Shown piece by piece: positions 36,644-48,038 of a DNA stretch of 64,000 nt. This DNA comes from Neckera pumila. Its lineage: Eukaryota; Streptophyta; Bryopsida; Hypnales; Neckeraceae. Both the position numbers and the translations under genes were made by a program. Each line of letters begins with the position of its first letter. Position 1 is the first letter of the stretch. The notes under the pieces are model-generated. The model did no database searches. It worked only from the letters and a program-made list of their open reading frames with translations, and was not told the DNA's origin. Location: contig OZ018415.1 in assembly GCA_963969595.1 (NCBI GenBank), forward strand, positions 22,263,782-22,327,781. Reading direction: 5' to 3'.

Positions 36644-39600
36644 ATGGCGCGTTTATTCATGTGGATGGCAAGCTTCTTCATGATGGCCAACTTTTGGAAG
36701 TTCATGGGTTTTGCATGGTCTATTCGGTGAGTATAAATGTTCTTTGTAAGTGTTGGTGATTGAAAAGTGCTAGTTAGAATACAACATTGTTCAAATTACA
36801 AAGTTCTTTGTATAGTTTTTTGTTTGATTTATTTTGAGTTTTACATCAACCATGTTTTAAGCATTTACGTATGTGACCAAAATAATTTCAATAGATAGAC
36901 CACTCTCTTACTAGACAATGTTTGATGATGTAGAATTTGTAGAATTTGTTTGACTATTTGAATGTATGTCACAGGGTAATTGCTCTTTCTACATGCTATT
37001 AAGATATCTCATTGACAATAGATGTTCAATGCTTTGCAGGAAAGAGAAGGATTTCTTACAAGTTCAAAGTGAGCAATGTAAGAGACTGTGCAACATTATA
37101 CTAAGTCTTGAGAAACTCTTGAAGGATATGCAAGCATCTCCAAAGACAAAAGTCTTGAATAAAAATCAATGCATACATCTTTTCGGCAAGCTCATATTGG
37201 CTACGAAGGGGATTGACAAAATGTTGTCAAGTGCTACTGGGGATCTGAAGTTCCAATCTATTTTTGAAGAATTGTATTTTCTTCAAAGGAAAGTAGAGAT
37301 TGTTGGAAACAATTGCATTGAAGATGATCGATGGTGTCATTTGGCTGTATTTCAACTCCAAAACAAAGAGACTTTTCGTGAGTTGCTTTTAGAAGTCAAG
37401 TGTTGTTATGATACAGCAAGGGATATATACTTATTCCACCATTTGGATCAATCAAATAATATCCTACCTATTGAGTTTGATGCGGTCACCTACGAACAAG
37501 TTCTTGAAGATGGAGAGGAATTAAAGAGAAAGCTTGAACTTTTAGTTCAAGTAGAAGCCTCAAAGGATTACGAAATCGCTCAACATTTATTGTTGAGGTT
37601 GAGAAATCTGGATTGAGTTGATGGTGGAGACTTGGATTCTTTGGAGGTTCCCAATGATTTCAAACCACCAAAACTAATCCACAAGATTGGTGAAGGAGGT
37701 TATGGAGATGTGTACAAATCATGTTGGTTTGGCCTTTCATGTGCTACAAAAGTGTTGAAAGGCGACCCTGAATATCTCATGAACTCTCGAAAAGAAGCTG
37801 GCATCTTGGCAGGCTTGAGCCATCCAAATCTGGTTCAATTTTTTGGTTGTGGGATTACCCAAAAAGTTGATGAGATTCTCAAGGAAGATCACACCGGTTT
37901 GCTACAATTGGTGATGCAATTGAAGAAATCCAAGTTGTTTCAAATATTGAAGAAACTTGTTCAATTTTTTGGTTTTGGGGTTACCCAAAGAATTGATGAG
38001 AATCCTACACAAGTTGAAACTAGTGAGATGCATTTGGTGATGGAACTAATGGATTCCAACTTGTCTACCATATTGAAGAGAGCTAAAAGACCTTTATCCT
38101 ATCGTGTTGCAGTTGATATTATGCATCAAATTGCAAAAGGTGTGTATTACCTTCATGACATGCAAGTTGCTCATCTTGACTTGAAACCTGATAATGTGTT
38201 GTCAAGTTCTATACCTATGGAGGATTTGGATCCTTGTCCAATATTCAAGGTCATGGATTACGGTACTTCGCAATTGGAGGTATTAAGCAATCCCAAGAAT
38301 CCAGAGCCATCAGAATATACAATTGGAACACAAGGATACATGGCCCCTGAAGTGATCAAAGAAAATAAAGCTCCATTGTATCAATTCCAAGCTGATGTGT
38401 GGTCCTTTGCCATGATTTGTTCAGAGGTTCTATCTGGAAAGGTTCCATACGATGGATTGAAATTCAAAGACTTTTGTGATCAAATTTCACATCCGCATAG
38501 CAATAGTAGTAAAAGCTTGCGACCAGACCTACCCAACAATTGCAAGGAACTCACGAACTTAATCCAAGAATGTTGGTCTCAAGACCCTCTTCAACGACCA
38601 ACATTTTCCAAAATTTGTGGGAGGCTCACAAGTTTAAAGAAGTCTTTTTTGAAGGGAACATATTCATGTGAGATGGTTCCACAATTTGGTTCACCTAGCA
38701 CTTTAAGAGATTCCAAGTCCATTGTGAACCATGTCCAAAAGGTATGAAATTCCTAATTTCAAAACTCATGTAGACATGTTTGGTTTCTATACTTACCTTT
38801 GAAACTCAACATTTGTGGTTTTAAATGTAGTGTTTTATTATTGTGTGAATGGTTTATTAAATATGACTTTTCTAATTTTTATAGGTGCATGAGCGAATTG
38901 CACTTCCAAGGGAAGTTCTTGTTGATTTGGAACATCAATTGTCTAAAGCCAAAGCGCTTTTGAAACTAAACTATATAGGAATTGTCGGCATGGGTGGAAT
39001 TGGCAAGACCACACTAGCAAAGGCAATACTTGGTGATGTGACAGTGAATTCTTCATACCATGCATCGTGCCTTGTTGATCAATGCAAAAACTATGAAAGT
39101 TCTTATGAGATATTTTGCGAGCTATTACCCAAACTTGGGAATGCTCAAAAACCCAAGAGTTTGGAAGATGCCCAAATGATGATAAAAGAACTCTTGAATG
39201 AAAAGAAGGTTCTTTTAATATTGGATGATGTCAAAGATGAAGCTCAAGTGCGTGATGTTGTACCTCCCCACATTGTCCAAGCTAGCAAGGGAACCACAAT
39301 AATCATCACAACACGCAAATGGAGCACCATAAAATCCTTTGTAGGCATTGAGGGAACATTGGACGTTGAATTGTTGGCTGAAGAGGCAGCAACATTGCTT
39401 TTCACCACTCACCTTTCTTGGGGTGTAGGTCCTTTATCACCTGACTTTGAGGACTTACGCAAGCATGTTGTAAGAGCTTGCAATGGCTTGCCTTTGAGCT
39501 TGAAAGTCATGGGTTCATTTCTCCGCAATAGAGAGAGGTTGCGAAGTTGGGAGCGAGCATTACAAAGGATGGCAAGAGGAAGGAATTTGGATGGTGATAA

Positions 39601-42389
39601 GGAAATTTGGAACACCTTGAAAATAAGCTATGATGGGTTGAACGATGGTGTTGAGAAGAGTATGTTTTTGGATGTGGCTTGTTTCTTTTGTCGAGATGTA
39701 TATCCATCTGGCATATCAAGAGAGACTATTTTGTACATGTGGTCTAAGGACGGCATCCTTCCAGTGGATGAGTTGGAAAGATTGATGGACATGTCATTGT
39801 TGAAGGTCAATGAAGATGGTGACATTCTTGAAATGCATGACCAACTCCGTGACATGGGACGAATGATTGCCGAAGGTTCAAGAGTTTGGAGGGCATCCAT
39901 GATTCTAGAAAGTGGATTTACAAGCAAGGTATTCTATTAACAATACAAGTGGGCAAGTGAACCTGAATAATGTGTTTTGTAATATACCTTCAAATGAATG
40001 CAATTTGTGAACAATCAAGCCCATATTATTTCAAGAATCATGAGTGTTGAGTAATTAAATAAAATCAGTTTCATTTGAAGTCTTGAACTAACGATGTAAT
40101 ACATTCTGATCAAAACTTTTTTGAATGCAGGATGCTGAGGTTCTAGAAGGCATTTCTTTGCAAGGAACTTGGGTTCGACAAGCCTTTGGGACTCTTGGCT
40201 TAGGCATTGGAGGACAAGGGACTATAGTTAACCAGGTCCAAAGTTTTGATTTTCAAAAGCTTCGTGTCTTGATTTTGGTGACGACTTTGGGTGTTCCTAA
40301 AGCGCATGCTGACAACTTGGGTTTCTTACTTCAACTAGCTCCACAATGTTCCCAATTGGAAGCAATCATACTAGGAAACTCTAGAAATTTGATATCCTTT
40401 AGGTACCTTCCAACTCAAATTGCAATTACTTTGCAACAAAGAATATCCGATCTTTGTGGCACTCATGCATCACTCAAAATTCTAGATCTAATAGGACTTG
40501 GATTCCTTGAGCAATTACCCGTAAAATTTGCATCAAGCCATACCTTATTGAGACTAAATCTCAGTTTGTGTACAAATTTGGTAGTGTTATCAAAGGAGTT
40601 GGGGAGCTTGTCTTCCTTGACCACTCTCAATTTGTTTGGGTGTTCAAGCTTGGCTGCCTTGCCAGAGGAATTGGGGAACTTGTCTTCTTTGACCACTCTA
40701 GATTTGAGTTGGTGTTCTAGCTTGGTGGCCTTGCCAAAGGAAGTGGGGAATTTGTCTTTCTTGACCATTCTAGACTTGAGTTGGTGTTCCAGCTTGGTGG
40801 CCTTGCCAAAGGAAGTAGGGGACTTGTCTTCCTTGACCACTCTATATTTGAATGGGTGTTCAAGCTTGGCGGCCTTGCCAAAGGAAGTAGGGGGCTTGTC
40901 TTCTTTGACCACTCTCAATTTGAGAGGGTGTTCAAGCTTGGCGGCCTTGCCAAAGGAAGTGGGAGACTTGTCTTCCTTGACCACTCTAGATTTGAGTGGG
41001 TGTTCAAGATTGGTGGACTTGCCAAAGGGAGTGGGGGACTTGTCTACTTTGACCACTCTATATTTGAGTGGGTGTTCAAGCTTGGCGGCCTTGCCAAAGG
41101 AAGTGGGGAACTTGTCTTCTTTGCAGAGTCTAGATTTGAGTGGGTGTTCAAACTTGGAGGCGTTGCCAATGGAAGTGGGGGACTTGTCTTCTTTGACCAC
41201 TCTAGATTTGAGTGGGTGTTCAAGCTTGATGGCCTTGCCAAAGGAAGTAGGGGACTTGTCTTCCTTGACCACTCTAAATTTGAGTGGGTGTTCAAGATTG
41301 GTGGACTTGCCGAAGGAAGTGGGGGACTTGTCTTCTTTGACCACTCTAGATTTGAGTTGGTGTTCAAGCTTGGCGGCCTTGCCAAAGGAAGTGGGGAACT
41401 TGTCTTCTTTGACCACTCTGAAGTTATGGAAGTGTTCAAGCTTGACGGCCTTGCCAAAGGAAGTGGGAAATTTGTCTTTCTTGACCATTCTATATTTGGA
41501 TGGGTGTTCAAGCTTGGCGGCCTTGCCAAAGGAAGTAGGGGACTTGTCTTCTTTGACCACTCTAAAGTTATGGAAGTGTTCAAGCTTGGCGGCCATGCCA
41601 AAGGAAGTGGGGAATTTGTCTTTCTTGACCATTCTATATTTGGATGGGTGTTCAAGCTTGGCGGCCTTGCCAAAGGAAGTAGGGGACTTGTCTTCCTTGA
41701 CCACTCTATATTTGAATGGGTGTTCAAGCTTGGCGGCCTTGCCAAAGGAAGTAGGGGGCTTGTCTTCTTTGACCACTCTCAATTTGAGAGGGTGTTCAAG
41801 CTTGGCGGCCTTGCCAAAGGAAGTGGGAGACTTGTCTTCCTTGACCACTCTAGATTTGAGTGGGTGTTCAAGATTGGTGGACTTGCCAAAGGGAGTGGGG
41901 GACTTGTCTACTTTGACCACTCTATATTTGAGTGGGTGTTCAAGCTTGGCGGCCTTGCCAAAGGAAGTGGGGAACTTGTCTTCTTTGCAGAGTCTAGATT
42001 TGAGTGGGTGTTCAAACTTGGAGGCGTTGCCAATGGAAGTGGAGAAGTTATGTCATTTGATTGAACTCAATTTGGATGGGTGTGTTTTGTTAAATTCTTT
42101 ACCAAAAAATTTAGGATACATGCCTTCAATACGGATTCTTTCTTGGAAAAATTGTCCAAACCTGGAACCCTATATGTTGGTTGAATTGTTTTCACCAACT
42201 TCTTTGGCTAGTCTTGAAGGCAAATTTTTTTGCCTTGAAGGTGATTATCATGATGGAGTGACTTGTGATGGATGCAATGTGGTCCCCATAGTTGGGCCTC
42301 GCATGAAGGCAAAGTCCACTTTCAAACTTGACTATGATTTGTGCCTAGAGTGTTTTACAAAATTGAAGCTATCATTGGAAAATGGATAG
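36644..42389 (+). CDS. Kinase-NB-ARC-LRR-ZZ immune receptor (PNL-type NLR) with an in-frame TGA
   Basis: The proposed exons are 36644-36726, 37040-38741, 38885-39928 and 40131-42389. All introns are GT/AG and the phases match, making 1,695 codons before the final stop. Order: a helical N-terminal domain (about 28-219, resembling DUF1221-type kinase N-termini), then TGA at codon 220 (37614-37616). A TKL-like kinase follows: G-loop GEGGYGDVY from 245, Lys265, HLD 406-408 (non-RD), then DYG in place of DFG. NB-ARC has P-loop GMGGIGKTT 630-638, kinase-2 LLILDDV, a GLPL box and MHD 912-914. About 22 LRRs (1079-1603) precede a ZZ-type zinc finger. The family acts as intracellular pathogen sensors with ATP/ADP switching. 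If the TGA is real, translation yields only a 219-residue N-terminal protein unless there is readthrough or internal initiation. The first exon is the least certain; the rest is solid. Confidence 0.82.
37830..38081 (+). repeat. Tandem 126-bp duplication inside the kinase domain
   Basis: The two adjacent 42-codon units (37830-37955 and 37956-38081) both open LVQFFG, continue through T-Q and D-E positions and close with an ILK motif; 21 of 42 residues are identical. The unit corresponds to the kinase beta4-beta5-hinge-alphaD region. The second copy (HLVMELMDSNLSTILKR) looks canonical. The first has lost acidic hinge residues and has probably drifted. The reading frame is kept across both. Confidence 0.85.
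40535..42110 (+). repeat. LRR array: about 22 units of 72 bp (24 aa)
   Basis: Units follow the pattern LSSLTTLxLxGCSSLAALPKEVG and are nearly identical at DNA level. A block of about 379 bp (40800-41178) recurs apparently identically at 41664-42042, exactly 864 bp or 12 units away. A two-unit motif (KLWKC then LDGC) is also doubled near 41.4-41.6 kb. The first and last units are more diverged, as in arrays that grow from the centre by unequal exchange. Because the period is divisible by three, other frames also stay open for over 1 kb; these are shadows. Confidence 0.95.
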
Positions 42390-43105
42390 CCAATGATAAA
42401 TTGCAGTAGTGGTTTGTAGGAAGTTTTAATGTATAGTACATGACTGAAATTCGGATTGTATAGACAATTTCTTGCAATTCATTGAGGATTATTTACGTAA
42501 TTTGGTTATATTCAGCTCCTTTATAACCTCCATATGTATATTGCAACCCTGCAATGTGCTTGTAGTACTTGGGTAATATACTAATTTTCTCATTAGAAAG
42601 TGAAACACTTTGCACATAATCTACTTGAGCTCTTTTTTCTCTAGTAGCCTTGACTCTTTTTTGCACCCTTCCAATGCGCCAAATCAACCTCCCCTTACCC
42701 TCATGAAACAAAAGTCCCACATCATCAAACAATCTCACGTGCGCTTGATCATCATCATGTACATAAGCATCTGGATCTATACTTTTATGTCATACCTGCC
42801 TTAATCCATGTGAAGGCAACTGTTGAGGGAAATGTATGTTCAATTCAAAAATTAACCTTGTTTTGTACACTCAACCTTTACTTGGTACTTCAATTGTAGA
42901 TGAGTGTTTTGAGATATTTTTTGAGCCCACACTCAAAATTCTACTGTCTACCTCATCACTTTGGTCATGTAATAATGTTGATTATAAAACTATTGTGGCT
43001 TTTCTAAGAAATCCATCATCAACAACATGATTGCTATTTTTTTCTATACAATTTTCATGTATATTATCAACTAATGATTCATGACTCAAAGGAGGAGGGC
43101 AAGGG
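42390..43105. other. 3' flank of the NLR gene
   Basis: AT-rich sequence between the NLR stop codon and the decayed minus-strand gene. It probably includes the NLR 3' untranslated region. No further gene is supported. Confidence 0.45.
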
Positions 43106-45462
43106 TCAATCCATTTCCCTAATGTTTAGAGTACTTCTTTCACAGCAACCCAGCCCTCTCAGCCCTATTCTATGCCAAGTCAATACCCTCATGCCAAGCC
43201 TTCTTGAAATTTTCTCATTAGTCACTGAGGCATAATCACACAAGTTAAAACCTACCACTTGGGCATTTGATAACCACCATATATTTTTCCTCCTTTTGGA
43301 TTGAGCAAATGATATTCCAGTTTTGCCACTGTGAGAACATCTTTCAACAGCTCCTTCAATTAAAATTATATGCTTGTTCTTCACTTGCTGCACAAGGAAA
43401 GAATAAAATTCTTCATAACAATCTGAACCAATATTACTTAATGGGCATGACAAATGAGGGTAGTTATTTCTCATCATTCCAATATAATTAACAACAATAT
43501 GATAAGATATGAGGCAATTAGTGCAAATCTCTCTACTCATCCAATTGCCCCCAATGGTATAACCAGGCTTTTGATGGAGGATGTGTTGTGTCCCATAATA
43601 AAGCATATGAGTGACAAATGATGCAAGCATTATCCTCTCATACACTATTCCACATCTATAGAAAATCTCTAAGAATGCCCAAATCACTTCTAAATGAATA
43701 ATTGTGCCCAACACACATTCCTTCCTAAAGACCCCTTTTACAAACATTCTAGTATGTAAATTCTCCAAATATACTCTAACTTGAGGAAAAGAAATGCGTT
43801 GTACAATTGGATAATTTTGTTTTTCGTTAACATTTATATCTTCATCCAACAAACTAAGCTCATCTCTAGTAAACCACTCAATGACCAATTGCTAATGAAA
43901 TTTATGAGCCAAAAAATATCTCCAAAATATTGTCCTCCGAGGACTCAATAATTTAGGGTTAAAAATAGTAAAATAAATCAAGTTAATTAAATGAAATTTG
44001 GGCATTTGTAATAACTCTAAGGAGATGGTCATTCACCAAAAGAACCACCAAAATAATATTTTATATATTCTAAAATGTAAGAAGAAAGAAGCTCTATTTG
44101 TGGACTTCCAAATGATAAAAAATTAAGCAATTTTAGAATTCCTTCTGTGTATAGCTACATGTCTACTAGAAGACCATTCCCTCCAAATTTCAGCTCCAAA
44201 TTTGATTTTTTGGGTACTAAGAAGTACTAAAAACCTCCAAATTGGAATTTGTGACATAAAATCGGGGGCTGTTTTTATTTAGTAGAACATTTTTGAAAAT
44301 TGCCAAAAAATTAGGCAAGGTGTATAGTGGTCATGAGCACCTTCCCTATACATCTTAAGTCATTTGGATTTGATATGCAAAAGTTATGCCTAAAAAACAA
44401 ATCAACATGCAAGGTGTGACAAAAAATAGTACAAATGTTTTTGCATTCACCCCCTTGTAAATTCTCTCCACCATCAATTTCCTCCTCTTTACATCACCAT
44501 CACTTGCATGCTCCCTAAGAGACCAATAGCAGACTCTAGATGTTTCTTGTGCAAAATTGCAACATGTGTCCATTGCAACTTAACTTGATTGGCATCAAAT
44601 TTAATGCATGTGGTTAGTATTCCATAGATCAATCTAGTAATTTCTTTCACCAAGGGATTTGCCACTATTATAAAACATATATTGCTAATCTCCATACTTG
44701 AAAAAAACAATTGTAATTGACTCAAAGGTAAAAGTTTGATGGTTTTGGATCCAATGAACATTTATGAGGAGTTTCAAGTGAAGCTTTGGTCCCACAAAAA
44801 CCATCAATGAAGTCATTGTGTCTATTTAGAGATGCAAGTACAACACATGTGGTCTCATCTTCAGAGCACTCAAAAGGAATAGGACCTGAAATTCCAAGGT
44901 TGGCTTTACACTTTGTTAGTATTGATGACAAGTGAATGAATGTTTCCTCATTTAGACCAACTGTATACAAGAACACTTCACTTTTACATATCTTTTGACT
45001 GATATTCATAACTAGCCCTAACAAATTAGAGGAAAGGAAATTATATGTAGAAGCTCTACCAAAATTGTAGACTACCTCAAATTCATTTTTTTGCAGTACT
45101 TGGATGGTAATCAATTCCTCATGTTGAAGTTGTTCAAAATATGTACCCTATTGCATAGATCGTTCTCTTCAAAGCACTGCAACATGATTTAAATGCCAAG
45201 CTCTTTCTCTAAATTCAGATCGTTTTGGAATCAAGGGACACATGTTACAAAACATGATAGAACAATCAACATGCCTAAATGTCCCTTTAATGTAGAGAGT
45301 TTCATCATTCTTTTGTATACATTGAGAATAATGTGGGTCAGGATACCACAATATTCCAAGATGAAGATCATTTAGTAACAAGCTACAATCTACCACCTCA
45401 GTCATTATGATTGATGATTTGTTGTAGAATTCATGACAAACATTTTTTTCAATGTAGTTCAA
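43106..45462 (-). pseudogene. Decayed gene of unassigned, probably transposon-derived family
   Basis: Five collinear minus-strand fragments (45169-45462, 44722-45114, 44489-44761, 44355-44573 and 43106-43888) read as one protein broken by stops and frameshifts. The first two share a frame and are separated by a TGA (45169-45171) and a TAG just below it. Conspicuous motifs in order are SEDETTCVVLASLNRHNDFI with a following DGFCG, an IKFDANQVKLQW block, HASDGDVKRRKL, then a Cys/His-containing C-terminal part with SDCYEEFYSFL. The SEDET...HASDGD pattern strikes me as typical of a repetitive, transposase-like family in large genomes, but I cannot name it. About 450 bp between 43888 and 44355 show no clear continuation. 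It is broken and unlikely to be functional. Confidence 0.6.
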
Positions 45463-45547
45463 TAGTACATTACGTGGAATATCAACAGGAGTGGGAATAA
45501 AAGATGGAAGATACTCAACTGCTTCTGATCTAACCCCTTTTGCTAAG

Positions 45548-45890
45548 GAGGCAGTGTGGGCTCTTTATCCTCCCCTATACGATAACATGAATACAACCAA
45601 GTTCTAATTTTCTTGTCGTAGATGATTCATTAGCGGGTTCCTAATTTGTAATCCAATTACGCCTTTCAAGCAATGGATCTTTTTGTTTTTTGCCTACTCC
45701 TAGTTCTCTAATTGCAATTGTTAACCAAATCAAAAGTAAATTAATAACTGCAGTCAGTTTTGGCTATGGCAACCCAAACTTAAGATTGTTAGAGGTTAGT
45801 CAAGAAAAAGATTTGAACATTCTAAATTGTAGGGCTTTTTATGCCCTTTCTGAAATGATAAAGTTCACTGAAAATAAACCATTTTCCTAA
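45548..45890. repeat. Dispersed repeat starting TGTGGGCTCTTTATCC, paired with 16072-16440
   Basis: Same orientation and block order as the copy at 16.07 kb for about 260 bp, then the similarity fades. It lies immediately upstream of the decayed minus-strand gene, so it may be that element's terminal region or an independent solo LTR. Confidence 0.4.
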
Positions 45891-48018
45891 AGTTATCTTG
45901 GAATGAAGTTTAGAAGCTAAAACTTCATATGTTAGTTTCTTCTATTCTAATTATCAAAATTAACTTTAGATTTTTTGGAATAAATTCTATTCTAATTCTG
46001 CTTCCTAAGTTTTAATTTTGATTTAGTTTGGTCAATGTTTGTTGACTTTCATCCAAATTAGTTATACAATGTCAAAACTTCATTTTACTCTAACTTCTTC
46101 AATACTAATCTAGTTCTTAAGGTTAAATTAGTTTTGGAAATCCTATAATATTTTCTAAAATGTTTTTTTCCTAACTTGTTCCTACTTCCTGAGTTGTCTT
46201 CAAAAGATTCTTTTTAATTTCCTATGGTCTTACTACTATTTTGGATTTTCTTAGAATGAAAAATTTGGACGTATTTTGAATAAACTATGAGTGTTCAAAG
46301 TGTTGAAAACAAGTATTCCTAGTTTCTAACCTAGACTCTTATGAATAGAGGTTGTACATTTTAGGTAAGAGTATACAAGTTGGTTTTAGAAAAAAAGGCC
46401 ACAATTACTTGAAAACAATTTCAACCCATACAAGTGTAGTGTCTTTGGTGAATAATATTGTTGAAACATGTGCAACTTGTTGGGCACTATTTGCTTCTAG
46501 AGCTATGAGTGTGAGACATGCAAAAAAATTCATTTAGATATTTACAATGGAGAACATCCTAATTTTAAATTTATTTCATGATATTTTGACTAAGCTACTC
46601 TGTAAAATATAATAATAACAAGTTTTTTCTTCTTCTATTTTGTTGAGTTTCAATAGAGCCTATATGATCATAGGTCATCTATTATGCAACATATATTCAA
46701 AGAATCACAAATACAAAAGGGCATTAATGAAGTAGCCACTAGTTCTAATAGACCAATGATTTACTTCCACTTTAAAAAAATTAAAATTATTCACTAAATG
46801 TAGAGTATATTGTAAACCACATAAATTATGAGAGGCCATATTAATGTGGAGGTTTAAAGTCAAATTAAAATGAATATTTGTTTTGAATTCCTACATGCAC
46901 CTCATGAAATGAATGTATTTGATAGTTCAATATATAGAATGATCCACAGCACTGTAGATTAGTTGCACTTCTATGAACCTTGATTTTATAATTGCATCTA
47001 CTCTTTAATCCTTAACTCTAGAAAGACAAGTTGGTCAATGTGGGAAAAATCATCTCTTTTGGTACCGTGTGAATCATTTGCTTTAAGAAAAAACCCAAGA
47101 GCACTCATTGGAGGTCAAAAATACTATACAAGACCTTTCTTTTTCATACAAAATTCCAAAGATTAACATTTACACGTTTTTCTAACATAGAAGGATTCTT
47201 TGCCATCCATCGAACACTTATTGTCCGAAGTCTTCTTCTAGGGTTAATCTTTGTATCTTGTGTTTTAATTACACAACATGAGTCACAAATGGGAAAGAAA
47301 AATTATAGTGACACTCCAAACTCTAGCAAAGTGTTGCATTCTTGAATTGAGTTACAAAGTGGATGGTAGGAAATTATAGTTTCTTCAAAGTCACCACTCT
47401 GGTTCAGTTTGTAAATGTCCAGAAATATTTTCCTATATTTTTTAGGTATATTTTTGAAATAGAAAAATTAAAAATGACATTTGATGAATGGACAAAGGAG
47501 TTAGCTTCCAGCCATCTACATCCATCTACATCCATCACCCACATCCTATTTGGCCAACGATTCATAGAGCCGCCCAAAGATCCCATTCACAAGTTATAAA
47601 TTTATAATGTTTGAGTGAATTTGGGCAAATCTAGACAAACAGCCATCGGTCAAGAATTCCAGAGTGCAACAAAACCTTAGAACAAATGTGCCCCAATTTC
47701 TTCCGTGTCTCAACTGCTGCACAAAAATGGAGGTTTAGATCCAGTGGATCTTTGAAAAAGCATTAACTTGGGACTTTGGGAGGCTGGCACCTACCTACAG
47801 TATAGTATAATGGATCTCAATTCTCACAATGGCACGGTAAACTTCACAACTTATTTGTAGGCATTGTCTATTTTGGAAGGAACTGTTCAACAGTCCAAGC
47901 ATATTGTGCAACAACTGAGTCCAATAATCCTCTTATGTATGAATAGTGACTTCAAAACTTGGAGCTAGGCTCTCTATTCAAATGGTTTTATGCACACACA
48001 GGCCTCTGTGCTTCTGAT
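45891..48018. other. AT-rich spacer
   Basis: No gene recognised. It contains the second copy of the 20.4-kb repeat (47060-47250, separate entry) and a CCATCTACATCCATCTACATCC short tandem near 47515. It ends at the presumed CACTA terminus at 48019. Confidence 0.45.
47060..47250. repeat. Dispersed repeat, partner of 20371-20550
   Basis: Shares GGTACC(G/A)(T/C)GTGAATCATTTGCT, CCAAGAGCACT, CATTGGAGGTCAAA-like and ACAAAATTCCAAAGAT blocks with 20.4 kb, in the same order. Non-coding. Confidence 0.65.
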
Positions 48019-48038
48019 CACTAGTAGAAAATCAGTGA

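Noticed and set aside
37617..38747. Treating the kinase as a separate gene starting after the TGA
   Set aside because: There is no ATG near the frame start and no promoter-like sequence in the 15-bp gap; both sides share one frame. It is kept as one locus, though internal initiation cannot be excluded.
40463..41920. 485-codon minus-strand frame, and a 427-codon frame in another plus register, across the LRR array
   Set aside because: Both are consequences of a 72-bp period divisible by three and free of stops in several registers. The LRR frame alone joins to NB-ARC by phase-matched splicing and continues into the ZZ finger.
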